Shown: positions 39,659 through 49,307 of the stretch, piece by piece | How the letters are laid out: every line of letters starts with the position of its first letter | How positions within the stretch are numbered: position 1 is the stretch's first letter | DNA from: Vavraia culicis subsp. floridensis | Taxonomy: Eukaryota > Microsporidia > Pleistophoridae | DNA: 64,000 nucleotides | Assembly: GCF_000192795.1 (NCBI RefSeq) | Contig: NW_007360604.1 | Location: 179,088-243,087, forward strand | Reading direction: 5' to 3' | Made by a program: the position numbers and the translations under genes | Notes under the pieces: model-generated | Databases searched by the model: none | The model's input: only the letters and a program-made list of their open reading frames with translations | What the model was told of the DNA's origin: nothing

Positions 39659-42034
39659 ATGACGATTTACGCCGAGGTCATGAGAAAATGGAACAAAACC
39701 GTAAAGTTAATGAAAAATGAAATAAATGAAGAGAAAAAGCGAAGGTTCAAGGAGCGTAAGAGAAATGTGAAGAAAACAAAAGTAGCAAGCGGAGAGATGT
39801 TAGTAAAGAAGGAAATGAATGGTGTGCGTGAAACATTGGATGATTACCAGTTGATTGAACTAAAAGAAATGAAGGAAATTGCCAAGTTAGAGGAGGAAAA
39901 GATCATGAAGATGAGAGAGGAAATTAGGAAGAGGGAGTTGGCACTAAAAGAACAGCAAAGAAAAAATGAAATAGAGAGAAAAAAGGATGAATTAAGGAAG
40001 AAGAGAGAGGAAGAGGCTAAAAGAAAGGAAGAGATGGCTAGGAAGAAGAGAGAGGAAGAGGCTAAAAGAAAGGAAGAGATGGCTAGGAAGAAAGAAGAGG
40101 AAGAGGCTAAAAGAAAGGAAGAGATGGCTAGGAAGAAAGAAGAGGAAGAGGCTAAAAGAAAGGAAGAGTTGGCTAGGAAGAAAGAAGAGGAAGAGGCTAA
40201 AAGAAAGGATGAGATGGCTAGGAAGAAAGAAGAGGAGATTACTAAAAGAAAGGATGAAATGAAGAAGAAATCAAATATTAAAGATGAAGTTGGAAACAAA
40301 CGCAAAGAAGAACAGAGCAAAGACCATTTGGAACAAGAAGACGGGTTGGTAAAAGAACACAAAGATGAAATTAAAAGAACAAGAGAAATTAAGGCATGTA
40401 AGAGGAGACAAAAAAGTATTACGGTTAAGAAAGAGCTTCAAAGGGATGATGAATATGTAAAGTTGGAAGATGAATGTAAATACAATCCAACGAATGAGAT
40501 GAAGCGTGATATATCGGTGGTCAGTGGAGTTGAACATGAAAGAGAGGATGGTACAAGCACAATCAGGTCAACGACAAGAAAGAAGCGCGATACCACTGCA
40601 ATAGGTAGCTTGGTTAAGAACAAGAGGCGTGGGAACGCCACAACATTTCTAAAGCAATCTACAAGGAATGGAAATGAAAATGGAGAAAGTGCTACAGAAA
40701 GAGTAGCAAAATGCGGTGACAAACCTGTACATGGTACAAAAATGGAAAAAGACGAGGGTTGTCCGGTAGATGGTGCGAGGATAGAAGAACGTGCGGTGCA
40801 CAGCAAACTTACAAAAGATCCTGTTGAGCAGGTGACTTTTCTTCAGCAGCATCTAAACGCACTTGAAATGGACAAAAACAAGGAAAGTAAAAAAACGAGA
40901 AGTGTATGCAGGCGCAATGTCAGAAACGATGCTATCATCGCATCTACCGTCAGAACGAGTAACGAAAACGTTCATGAAAAAACGAATGATGAGAACAATC
41001 CTTTTCATACAACGGATGAAAGCGTTAGAAAGGAGAACGTTTATAGCGGCTGCTTGATCAGTGCGCTGGACCGCAGTAAAATTGAACAGCTGCAGGGCGA
41101 TGTGAGCAAAAGATTGGCCGAAAAAATCGCGGAGGAGAGTAAAAACGTGCTAAAGCCGAAAAATAACAACGTTCAGATGCCGCCTTTTGGCGTAGACATC
41201 ACTGGAAAGATCGAGCGCGTGCCTGAAAGGAGCCATAACGAAGAGAATATCAATCCTGACCTGGAGAAGGAACGGTTCCACAAGCGGATGATAGAAAATT
41301 CTCAGCTGGTTGAGGAATTGATGAAGCCATTCCCTTGTAGGAAGAGCAGCATAAAAATATTTCTTCCAAAGAAGGCCTCCTCCTCGCATAGCTCCTCCAA
41401 CGGTGATCTTAAGGATGAAAACAACAGCTACGTCAGGAGATTGAACATATATAAAAAGAAGCATCACCAAACAAGACGGCAGCTTAGACGACAGCATATC
41501 CTCATGCAGAAGAATAAACAGCTAAATCAAGCATTTGAGAAAGTAAAGAATCTCTTCTTAGAGAAAAAGATACGCGAATCAATCCTTGTAAATAACAGCC
41601 TGATGGATCAGTCGATAAGAGTGGAGGAGAACAATAAGGTTGATCAAAGCGTTAGAAAGCCTTTATTTGAGGTGCCTGGCAAAGAGACCATTCCCACATC
41701 ACGAAGACCAGATCTGATCTACAGGAAGGCTATCGACAAAAAAATGTCTGGGCTGAGGTTCTCAACACCTCGCAAGTCGTTTGACCCGAGTTCTTTTGTT
41801 CCGAAGACCAATTTGCCATCCTTCAACGCAAAGAACGAGGATGTGTTCAAAACCAGTTTTAAGAAGAAGGCATGGGCGGTTGAGGACAATATCACGGATA
41901 TTGTCAGCAATCAGAATCATTTTGAGATCGAACAGTACTTTAGCGCACCAGCCATTGATATATGTGCGATGTTCCCAGCAGCACGTAGCATCTCGAACGA
42001 CAGCCCGAATAAGTTTGTAACTAACTCTCAATAA
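39659..42034 (+). CDS. INCENP/Sli15-like chromosomal passenger protein
   Basis: A 791-residue protein with the INCENP layout. Residues about 70-210 are a lysine/glutamate-rich segment of 15-residue repeats (REEEAKRKEEMARKK), predicted to be a long single alpha helix like the central helix of INCENP. The middle is basic and disordered. The C-terminal 60 residues hold an IN-box-like stretch: KKAWAVEDNITDIVSNQN followed by FEIEQYFSAPAIDICAMFP, equivalent to the W....L...L..Q...D...IF.....L..IF pattern that binds and activates Aurora B kinase. The function would be spindle and kinetochore regulation. AATAAA overlaps the stop codon. The repeat alone would be uninformative; the C-terminal box is the argument. 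Confidence 0.65.
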   Translation: MTIYAEVMRKWNKTVKLMKNEINEEKKRRFKERKRNVKKTKVASGEMLVKKEMNGVRETLDDYQLIELKEMKEIAKLEEEKIMKMREEIRKRELALKEQQRKNEIERKKDELRKKREEEAKRKEEMARKKREEEAKRKEEMARKKEEEEAKRKEEMARKKEEEEAKRKEELARKKEEEEAKRKDEMARKKEEEITKRKDEMKKKSNIKDEVGNKRKEEQSKDHLEQEDGLVKEHKDEIKRTREIKACKRRQKSITVKKELQRDDEYVKLEDECKYNPTNEMKRDISVVSGVEHEREDGTSTIRSTTRKKRDTTAIGSLVKNKRRGNATTFLKQSTRNGNENGESATERVAKCGDKPVHGTKMEKDEGCPVDGARIEERAVHSKLTKDPVEQVTFLQQHLNALEMDKNKESKKTRSVCRRNVRNDAIIASTVRTSNENVHEKTNDENNPFHTTDESVRKENVYSGCLISALDRSKIEQLQGDVSKRLAEKIAEESKNVLKPKNNNVQMPPFGVDITGKIERVPERSHNEENINPDLEKERFHKRMIENSQLVEELMKPFPCRKSSIKIFLPKKASSSHSSSNGDLKDENNSYVRRLNIYKKKHHQTRRQLRRQHILMQKNKQLNQAFEKVKNLFLEKKIRESILVNNSLMDQSIRVEENNKVDQSVRKPLFEVPGKETIPTSRRPDLIYRKAIDKKMSGLRFSTPRKSFDPSSFVPKTNLPSFNAKNEDVFKTSFKKKAWAVEDNITDIVSNQNHFEIEQYFSAPAIDICAMFPAARSISNDSPNKFVTNSQ
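40004..40273 (+). repeat. Tandem 45-bp coding repeat, about six copies
   Basis: Six in-frame 45-bp units start at 40004, 40049, 40094, 40139, 40184 and 40229. Each encodes a 15-residue unit of the type EEEEAKRKEEMARKK. Copies 1-5 are nearly identical at the DNA level and copy 6 is degenerate, suggesting recent expansion by slippage or unequal crossover. Confidence 0.9.
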
Positions 42035-42873
42035 AACGAATATTGGTAAGTAATTGAGATTACGATGTTATTCTATGGCAGCACAGTGCTATTATACCGT
42101 ATTTTATGTACTCACCTTCACAATGACATCATTGGTTGTTAATATTAAAATTAGTACCTCATCATGCTCTCATTGCATAAAAAATCTTTTTAAAGAACAA
42201 TTGTTAATAAAATTACGATTAATAAACGATGGTTTTGATGGGAAAGACCTTTTGCATCAAAACCGGTTATGAGTGCGCTTACAGCGGTAAAACACGTTTT
42301 TATGGAACAGCAATTTTTACGTTGATTCCCATAATTACGACCTGTACAAATATATGCTGGCTGCATGAAACAACTGCTCGTATCACGGAATCGGTTTGAA
42401 GCACAGATCGGTATTTTGTGTTTAAAAGGACATTAACCAATGCCATTTTTACCAACATACGTTTACCTCCGCACACATCATCAACAACAGATAAACATAT
42501 TTTTCTTATTTATACTTAAACGCTACGTAATAGCACTTTTTTCAGGATAAGCTTGAAACATGAGCTTAAGACTTCAATATTGCAAACCATTCTTGGCCGC
42601 CTAAACCGCAAGGGCTCCTTCAGTTGCGGTGTATAACACGCCATTTGCCACCACGAAAGGTACAAATATCAATCAGGCCGTTGCAACAGCTCAACCCAAT
42701 TGCATACGAAGAATTCTTCAAGTTCGTCATCGTAGCAACGGGTCACTTCGGTAACAAAAAGAATTGATCGATGTATGCCTTGCTACGCCATGGTAATTCG
42801 TTTGTTTGTTCTTCTACCGCGGTTATTATCGTGTATTCGGTCACAACGCTACACAAAAATTTTGAACCGTGCT
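42035..42873. other. Intergenic, nothing recognised
   Basis: Spacer between two plus-strand genes. GTAAGTAATTGAG follows the INCENP-like stop at 42046 but no exon structure emerges. Confidence 0.45.
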
Positions 42874-42885
42874 GGGAACCCTTAC
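42874..42885 (+). promoter_or_regulatory. Start-proximal AACCCTT motif of DRG1
   Basis: GGGAACCCTTAC directly precedes ATG 42886. Confidence 0.6.
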
Positions 42886-44016
42886 ATGTCAAACGTGGAG
42901 AGGATCAACGATATTAAAAATGAAATGGCCCGCACACAGAAGAACAAGGCAACAGCCCATCACCTTGCACTTCTGAAGGCTAGATTGTCAAAACTGACAC
43001 GCGAACTCATTGCGCCATCGAAAAGCGCAAAGAAAAAGGGCTCTTTCTTCGAAGTGAGGAAATCGGGAATCGCTCGAATAGGTTTTATCGGATTTCCTTC
43101 CGTTGGAAAGAGCACGCTGATGAATCAGCTGACAAATGCAAAGAGCGTTGTTGCAGAATACGAGTTTACCACTTTAAAGACTGTACCCGGTATCATGGAG
43201 ATGCACCAGACCAAGCTGCAGATTCTTGATCTACCGGGAATCATAAAGGGTGCAAGCTTGGGATCTGGAAGGGGCAAACAGGTACTTTCTGTTGCCAAGA
43301 CCTGCAATTTGTTGGTAATTGTTCTGGATTCTACGAAGAGCTTGACCGGTCTGACAACAATCAAAGAGGAGTTGGAAGCTGTTGGCATTAGGCTGAACAA
43401 AGAAAAACCAAAGATAAAATTTAGCACGCGAGAACGGGGAGGTGTCAATCTGATCAGCAGCATCAAAATCGATGAGGTCGTTATAAGGGACATTCTAAAA
43501 GAATACCGCATAAATTCGTGTGAAATTATCATTGAGAAGGACTACTCGCACAACGTGAACGATGCTGAGAACGAAATTATTGATGATATCATCGACACCA
43601 TAGAAATGCACATCAACCCGTCCTCCATTGTTTATATACCTTGCTTGTACCTCTTAAATAAAGTTGATAAGGTTTCTCTTGCGGAATTGGAGGTAATGTG
43701 TCGTTTGCGGAATTCGTTCCCTATTTCGTCGTACCATGCCTGGGGAATTGAGCGACTGAAGGACCGGATCTGGAAAGAGCTGAATTTGATACGAATTTTT
43801 CCGAAGCCAAAGAATATGGAAATTGGTGATCCGGTGGTTTTGAAGCGTAACAGCACGGTTGCCGACTTCTGTGATGCCATACATAAAAACATGAAGGAAA
43901 AGGTTACGTACGCATGGGTATGGGGCGCTAGTGTTAAACACAATCCGCAGCGAGTCGGGAAGGAGCATGTTTTATGTGATGGTGATGTTATACAGGTTGT
44001 AAAACAAGAACTGTAG
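42886..44016 (+). CDS. DRG1: DRG1/Rbg1 developmentally regulated GTPase
   Basis: A 376-residue OBG/DRG-family GTPase; DRG1 with its partner DFRP1 (Tma46) associates with translating ribosomes. Helical N-terminus RINDIKNEMARTQKNKATAHHLALLKARLSKLTREL is the family HTH domain. G domain: GFIGFPSVGKST (G1), the S5D2L insertion, DLPGIIKGAS (G3), NKVD (G4) and SSYHAWG in G5 position. The C-terminal TGS domain (STVADFCDAIHKN ... YAWVWGASVKHNPQRVGKEHVLCDGDVIQVVK) matches DRG1's ...QRVG..H...DEDVIQIVKK. Full length for the family. The frame extends 37 codons upstream, but ATG 42886 follows the AACCCTTAC motif and matches family N-termini. Confidence 0.93.
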   Translation: MSNVERINDIKNEMARTQKNKATAHHLALLKARLSKLTRELIAPSKSAKKKGSFFEVRKSGIARIGFIGFPSVGKSTLMNQLTNAKSVVAEYEFTTLKTVPGIMEMHQTKLQILDLPGIIKGASLGSGRGKQVLSVAKTCNLLVIVLDSTKSLTGLTTIKEELEAVGIRLNKEKPKIKFSTRERGGVNLISSIKIDEVVIRDILKEYRINSCEIIIEKDYSHNVNDAENEIIDDIIDTIEMHINPSSIVYIPCLYLLNKVDKVSLAELEVMCRLRNSFPISSYHAWGIERLKDRIWKELNLIRIFPKPKNMEIGDPVVLKRNSTVADFCDAIHKNMKEKVTYAWVWGASVKHNPQRVGKEHVLCDGDVIQVVKQEL

Positions 44017-44184
44017 CGCTATTCGCCATGGTAATTTTATTAAAATGCGTTAAACAGAGGATTGGCACGTACGATGGTCTTTTTATACGCGTGCTCAACG
44101 ATACTTTCGCAAAATTAAGTCGTTTGACCATGTTTTCTGCAGTTGATGTGCTCGTTTTCCGGGTTATTCATTCCGTGAACGTAC

Positions 44185-45858
44185 CTATCTTCGTAGGTAC
44201 TTGCCAAATACATTAAACATCGCATACAATCCACTTAACTTAAAAGTCATTCCCTTTCTAACTTCCTCTCTCATAGTACGGGCCAACTCGTTCTTGGACT
44301 GTTCGAGGTGTAGCTTGGCCGTGAAGTATTTTTGTACTGCCATAATATCCGCGTCAGAAAACGGATGAACATTTACGAAACGAAAAAATACGAGCAATTG
44401 GTCCTTGTACCCACGAATTTTAAAGAAGTACTCGGTATAGTACGACATGAATTTCTCAAATACCAGTTCATCAGAGCGAAGAATCCTCTGCATTATTCTC
44501 GGAATAACAACGTTATTTCTAAACGGTTTCGGGTCATTGCCCAGGATATATGAGTAATCAATCTGTAGTACGCACTTTCCAGAAGTGACCAGAAAGTTGT
44601 CATCGTTTCGATCGCCGACTCCAAACAGGTATGCCACTAGTATACAGGCAGCAAATGTCTTCAAGAGGACTTCTTGCTGTGTGCTGCTCAGCGAGTTCAG
44701 ATCGGCAGTTTTATTCCTATATGTAGCTGAAAACGTCTCGGCTTCCAGCATCTCGATCACTCCCGAGCGGCTAGCAAAAAGCAAAATCTTGTACTTCGCC
44801 GTTTTCAATTTCAAGAGGTAGGAGACATACTCAGTAACACATAGCATAAAGAAATCGTTGCTTAGGTTGTCACCACATTTGTACAGCATGTTCAGTCGTC
44901 TACTTTCTGTGTTACAAGACACTTTGATCGGGAAGTTATACGATTCGTACACCCAAATGTCGTCTACAACGATTTCTCTTATCTCCTCATCCATGTCGAA
45001 AAATGAAGGTGCGTTTATCACGCAGGTTCTATTTTCAAAGTAATATCCGCTCAGCAAGAATGCCATTTTTTTTGTTTGGCTGCGAGTTTTCAAGAAATTA
45101 CATAGTTTATGGAATTTTCGAATTCGTGTGTATAGGTGCAACTGCTGATGAAGTTTTTGTTGCGATTCAACACCGAGCATGCTCATGTACGATCGATAAG
45201 ATCGTTGTGTCATCTGCGTGTGCAGAAGTTCGGCGCTTTTCATCGACATTTTTTTTGTTTTGTACAAAAACCGCAGCGACCAGAACAGTTCAAACCGGTA
45301 TTTGCTGTTTATAAACGAGCATCCAGAAAGAATTGCATTTACGATCGCTGCCACACCTTTCATCATGCCAAAATATTTTTGTGTGTCGTTCCTAAAGAAC
45401 AAAAACTGCTGTATGGTCATTACATCACCGGTATTTTTTTGATGTTCTTCCATTAATTCGTCAATCCGCTGAATATAGCATCTATCTTTGCGGATACTCT
45501 TTCTAAAAATAATCGTTGCGTACCATTTACAGCGTTTTCTTGCCTTTGAATCGTAGAAAAGCACTGCTTTCTGCTTACTTTTATGTCGGCACGTCTCGGT
45601 TGATATTATATGACTCAGAAATCGCACACAACAATGTTTGTCTGGTTGCAAATCCCTTTGTTCTCCGTCTACTCGAAACACTTTTCCACATTTTGTGCAA
45701 CTCTGCAGAGTGTGTATTTCGTTCAGCCGAATCTCCGATTTATGATTTCTTATCTCGTATTGTAAATGGCGTATGGACGTGTCCAAAAAAAGGCGAATAG
45801 TCCTGAAGCCATAAGTGAAATAAGTATGCGTGTAGCCTAACACGGTTGTTACTCTCAT
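44185..45858 (-). CDS. VPS34: Vps34-like class III phosphatidylinositol 3-kinase
   Basis: A 557-residue lipid kinase; Vps34 makes PI3P on endosomes and in autophagy and vacuolar sorting. The C-terminal kinase domain shows LYKCGDNLSNDFF (FK.GDDLRQD equivalent, with the ATP-contacting lysine), then ACILVAYLFGVGDRNDDNFLVTSGKCVLQIDYSYILGNDPKPF, which parallels Vps34's GVGDRHLDNLLL...GKLFHIDFGYILGRDPKP. The C-terminal helix ends FGKYLRR, as Vps34 ends with Q.WR-type residues. The catalytic-loop His is Asn and DFG is DYS. It is about 300 residues shorter than yeast Vps34; the C2 region is reduced and includes a CxxC pair near 60. ATG 45858, 18 nt after a GGGG triplet, is preferred over ATG 45912. 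Confidence 0.78.
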   Translation of the reverse strand: MRVTTVLGYTHTYFTYGFRTIRLFLDTSIRHLQYEIRNHKSEIRLNEIHTLQSCTKCGKVFRVDGEQRDLQPDKHCCVRFLSHIISTETCRHKSKQKAVLFYDSKARKRCKWYATIIFRKSIRKDRCYIQRIDELMEEHQKNTGDVMTIQQFLFFRNDTQKYFGMMKGVAAIVNAILSGCSFINSKYRFELFWSLRFLYKTKKMSMKSAELLHTQMTQRSYRSYMSMLGVESQQKLHQQLHLYTRIRKFHKLCNFLKTRSQTKKMAFLLSGYYFENRTCVINAPSFFDMDEEIREIVVDDIWVYESYNFPIKVSCNTESRRLNMLYKCGDNLSNDFFMLCVTEYVSYLLKLKTAKYKILLFASRSGVIEMLEAETFSATYRNKTADLNSLSSTQQEVLLKTFAACILVAYLFGVGDRNDDNFLVTSGKCVLQIDYSYILGNDPKPFRNNVVIPRIMQRILRSDELVFEKFMSYYTEYFFKIRGYKDQLLVFFRFVNVHPFSDADIMAVQKYFTAKLHLEQSKNELARTMREEVRKGMTFKLSGLYAMFNVFGKYLRR

Positions 45859-46835
45859 TATTGTGGTGTTAAAGTACCCCGTCCTTATGTTAATCTCATA
45901 CAAAATCAACATGCCAGCACCACCTATCTTTGCTTGTATTTGTTTACAGCAGGTGATAAAGACAAATGTTTATGTGATGCTGATATCGTGGGCCACTTCA
46001 ATTGCTGGCAGGAACAACAAATTGCGCTTGAAGTTTGAATGCTTTTCGTTTACACACGAAGTTGTAGCTCGTCATAAAATTAGTTCGGATGGTATTTTGA
46101 TGGTCTAAGAAAGAGTTGAAGAATATTCTGGTGCCAAAATACTACCGTAGATGGTTTGTTAAAAGAAATAAATGAAGAGAGCGGTGCAGAGAATGAACAA
46201 ATACAATAGATAAATGAAAATGTTATAATGTTGCTGTTCAAAGCGGTAATTTATTTAATGCTGGCTTGGAGCGGTAATAATTAAATGTTGTGAATCGCTT
46301 TCACCATTCTTAAGTGCTATTGATCACAGTACGTTTTTTACGTATAGAATAAAAGTGCAGTGGCGTATAAGGTGCTATACATAATGGTTAGGTGCAGCGC
46401 TGGTGATCAGTAATGGTATTCTTCTAGAGTGCATCGGCCTACATTGCCATATTTGCCCATAGTATCTACCAACTCCGATGACATAAGCTTTTTATATGAT
46501 GGCTAGCGTGTTGTTAAATATTAAGTAAATTTGTACTTGCTCATGGTTATCCCGAATGATGATGAATATAGCGGTACTTAGTGAGAGAGAAGAAAATGAG
46601 GGATAATGCGTCATACCGTACAGATGTATGAGATATTGCGGGTTTGGCATATTATATCTATCTTTAGGTTTATGAGCTGCTCGTAACGAATCAATATTTG
46701 CTATAAAACATTGTTGTACCATTAATACCCCATCATGGCATTGTTAAGTAAAATTACCGCTTTAAACTACAATTCTAACGCAGAATAACACACAAAAGAA
46801 TATTTGGCTAGTCCTTGCTATTGTTATGTACCCGT
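45859..46835. other. Intergenic between two minus-strand genes
   Basis: The Vps34-like frame could extend to ATG 45912. A 76-codon minus frame at 46492-46722 is unsupported. Nothing else recognised. Confidence 0.45.
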
Positions 46836-48233
46836 CTACTCGTTCACCAGTGCTAAAATACTATCATCCAGTTTTACGCCGCTCTTCATCCAAAAACCGT
46901 ACAAATTCAAAGCGTATTGCCTGTCGCTTTTTTCCAACAACGTATACGCCATCCCGTTCCTGGGAATGCCATATCGCATACGCCCGGTACGTCCTACTCT
47001 ATGAATATAATCATCTACTGTGTGTGGGCAATCATAATTTATAACACAATCGACCTTAAAATCAATGCCTCGCGATAAAAGACTTGTACATATCAGTATA
47101 TCAATAAATCCACCGTTAAACCGTTCTATGATACTATTTCTATCTATTTGCTCCTTTCCAGCATGAAGCGATTCTACTATCGCGGTTCTTTTCCAGTCGC
47201 TACACGAAACATTGCTGTAACCCGTTCGATATTCGTACCTGAACAAATTTCTGAGTTTCATTGTAAGCTCATCCGCTCCATCCTTGGAATTTACAAAAAT
47301 TAAAACATTTTTTTCGATCATTTCCTTGACAAACGCAAACTTTTCATCAACCAACTTTATGACCTGTGTCACGTGTTCGTTGGCTGCATTTTTGTTGCCT
47401 ATAAAAACACTCACATCAACTTTTATGAGATTTCTGAACTGAAGACTATCAAAATACGTGGCGGCGAGCACACAAAACCGCGGATCTCTTATCTTTTCTA
47501 CTACCGCCCTTATATTACGTATGAATTCCATGCTTGTCATTTTGTCTGTTTCATCGAGTATCAGATGAGAGAAATCACGCACAAAGTTATTTTTTTCAAG
47601 CTGCTGCAAGAGTTTCCCCGGCGTAGCTACATATATTTCACCGTTTGCTCCTTTGCTGCATCGTGGTTTCCCTGCTTTGGTCGTCATCCCGCCAAATACA
47701 CTCTTTACCCCCACAAAGTGTTCCAAAAAAGACTTTATTTGCTGGCAAAGTTCTCTTGTTGGTACCAAAATTACAGCTCCATTGAAACTAGGATCTCGTC
47801 CCAATTTCATCATTATAAGTGGTAGTGCAAAGCAGAGAGTTTTCCCTGTTCCGGTTGTGCTCTGTCCGAAAACGTTGTATCCGCTGAGAACAAGCGGTAT
47901 TACTTGCATTTGAATAGGTGTTGGCTGATTTATGTTTAGTTCTCTCATCTTGTTGTGAGTATCCAGATTGAGGTGCACATCATCAAACGATTTGAGCAGA
48001 AAACGTTCAATATCTGCCACGTGCACACTTTCTAAAATAATCTTATGTGTAAGTCTGCATGCTCTCATCTCAGCCAGTGAATACGTGCGGATGAACCATT
48101 TGCGATTGTTTAAACGTAAACTTTCATTTGCTCCATCCGATTTTGTGTCATTTGCATTCCTAATTGTTAGTTTTCCCTCTTTTCTCAACCTGTTCTCAAT
48201 TTCGTCATAGAATGTATCAAAGCTGTCTCTCAT
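46836..48233 (-). CDS. DEAD-box RNA helicase with DETD motif
   Basis: A 465-residue ATP-dependent RNA helicase. Motifs in order: Q motif INQPTPIQMQVIP, motif I QSTTGTGKT, Ia PTRELCQQ, Ib ATPGKL, motif II DETD (not DEAD), motif III AAT (usually SAT), IV LIFVNSKDGADEL, V CTSLLSRGIDF and VI HRVGRTGR. The 70 residues before the Q motif contain a helical lead (THKIILESVHVADIERFLLKSFDDV) recalling the spliceosomal/nuclear group DDX41-Prp5-Prp28, but I cannot name the orthologue. Likely roles are splicing or ribosome assembly in the nucleus. ATG 48233 follows CAAATCCCCCGACT. Confidence 0.88.
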   Translation of the reverse strand: MRDSFDTFYDEIENRLRKEGKLTIRNANDTKSDGANESLRLNNRKWFIRTYSLAEMRACRLTHKIILESVHVADIERFLLKSFDDVHLNLDTHNKMRELNINQPTPIQMQVIPLVLSGYNVFGQSTTGTGKTLCFALPLIMMKLGRDPSFNGAVILVPTRELCQQIKSFLEHFVGVKSVFGGMTTKAGKPRCSKGANGEIYVATPGKLLQQLEKNNFVRDFSHLILDETDKMTSMEFIRNIRAVVEKIRDPRFCVLAATYFDSLQFRNLIKVDVSVFIGNKNAANEHVTQVIKLVDEKFAFVKEMIEKNVLIFVNSKDGADELTMKLRNLFRYEYRTGYSNVSCSDWKRTAIVESLHAGKEQIDRNSIIERFNGGFIDILICTSLLSRGIDFKVDCVINYDCPHTVDDYIHRVGRTGRMRYGIPRNGMAYTLLEKSDRQYALNLYGFWMKSGVKLDDSILALVNE

Positions 48234-48247
48234 AGTCGGGGGATTTG
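48234..48247 (-). promoter_or_regulatory. Start-proximal CCCCC motif of the helicase gene
   Basis: On the minus strand CAAATCCCCCGACT directly precedes the ATG. Confidence 0.55.
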
Positions 48248-48989
48248 CAGCTACAGGGCATATTTCTAATTTTTCTGGCCCATGTCCGTTGTTGTAAGTA
48301 AGAAGTGTTTTAGGGCTTGATCAACGTATCACACATCCTTTTCGTACGACGAAAATATAAATATTCGAATCATTCCTGCGTATGTGCCCTGTTAGTGACT
48401 TGTATCAACGCGTAAAATGCCTTTCTAGGAAAAAGCACTTCTTAAGAACTCTGTGAAGAAAAATAATACTATGAACTTAACGGACAATCATTAGCACAAC
48501 TCGTTATGAATACAAGGATTGATAAGTGCTTATCGCTTTGCAATCATGTTTTATCATCCATTCACGTTAAAACTGGCAGAAAACGCAATTTGCCAATAAA
48601 AGATAAACTTTTTAAATAGCATTCATTTGAAGACTCGTCCAGTTGTTTCTGAAGAAACCAGGTTCAGAAATTGATCAGACTTAAACAATCATATAAAAAT
48701 AGACTGTGTATGTTTATAATATGGTGAATGAGCTGCTGGTATGCCTTCGTAACAATTCATTCCATACTGCCCGTCTATATTCTGTAAATGGTGGTATTCT
48801 TGTTTGCCAGAGTAAAGATTGCGAACTAACGTTTAAAAAATAGATAGTAAGTTTATTTACAACACCAACACTCGTACAATTCATCTCGTCTATTACTAGC
48901 TCATGTAATTGAACCAAGCTATCACCAGTTCTTTTCAAAACGATAAATTAAATGTTCAATACTAAAATCTGTTCCGTATAACTTTTAAC
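48248..48989. other. Intergenic between two minus-strand genes
   Basis: A minus frame at 48714-48938 (without an ATG near its start) has balanced composition, including LLWQTRIPPFTEYRRAVWNELL, and may be a gene remnant. It is otherwise unassigned. Confidence 0.4.
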
Positions 48990-49307
48990 TCATTTATTGT
49001 AACTCTCTGCCCGTTTTAAGTTTTTCTCCTTCTTGTCGACAATCCTGTTCTCAGTAAATATTCTACACGTCTTCTTGTCGTATCTTTTTTTATTCTCAAA
49101 TTGCAAAAACCGCTCCAACAGCGCAGATATTTTTAAGAACGTGAGATTTGCCCGCTTATTTTTCCTATTGTAGTAGTTGTATGCTTTCAATGACTCTAAA
49201 TATGCTGCAAGCAAATCTATTTTGAGCAACATCACTTCACTTTCATCACTATTGTTTTCCAAATCTTGTTTCGTTTCTTCGTCCACTTTTTTCGGTACCA
49301 CTTCCAT
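48990..49307 (-). CDS. Small Sas10/C1D-like protein
   Basis: A 105-residue protein. Residues 25-70 (VMLLKIDLLAAYLESLKAYNYYNRKNKR..LTFLKISALLERFLQFENK) resemble the helical Sas10/Utp3/C1D domain, in which LL..YL..L..YL..K is followed by a second helix L..LR..LEK..P.E.K. Members include Rrp47/C1D (nuclear exosome cofactor), Lcp5 and Utp3. The small size would suit a C1D/Rrp47 type. The tail is very basic (RIVDKKEKNLKRA). The longer frame starts on a non-ATG codon; ATG 49307 follows TTGTATCCCTC. The match is suggestive only. Confidence 0.45.
   Translation of the reverse strand: MEVVPKKVDEETKQDLENNSDESEVMLLKIDLLAAYLESLKAYNYYNRKNKRANLTFLKISALLERFLQFENKKRYDKKTCRIFTENRIVDKKEKNLKRAESYNK

Noticed and set aside
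39844..40362. 172-codon antisense serine/phenylalanine-rich frame
   Set aside because: It is the complement of the Glu/Lys repeat of the INCENP-like gene, not an independent gene.
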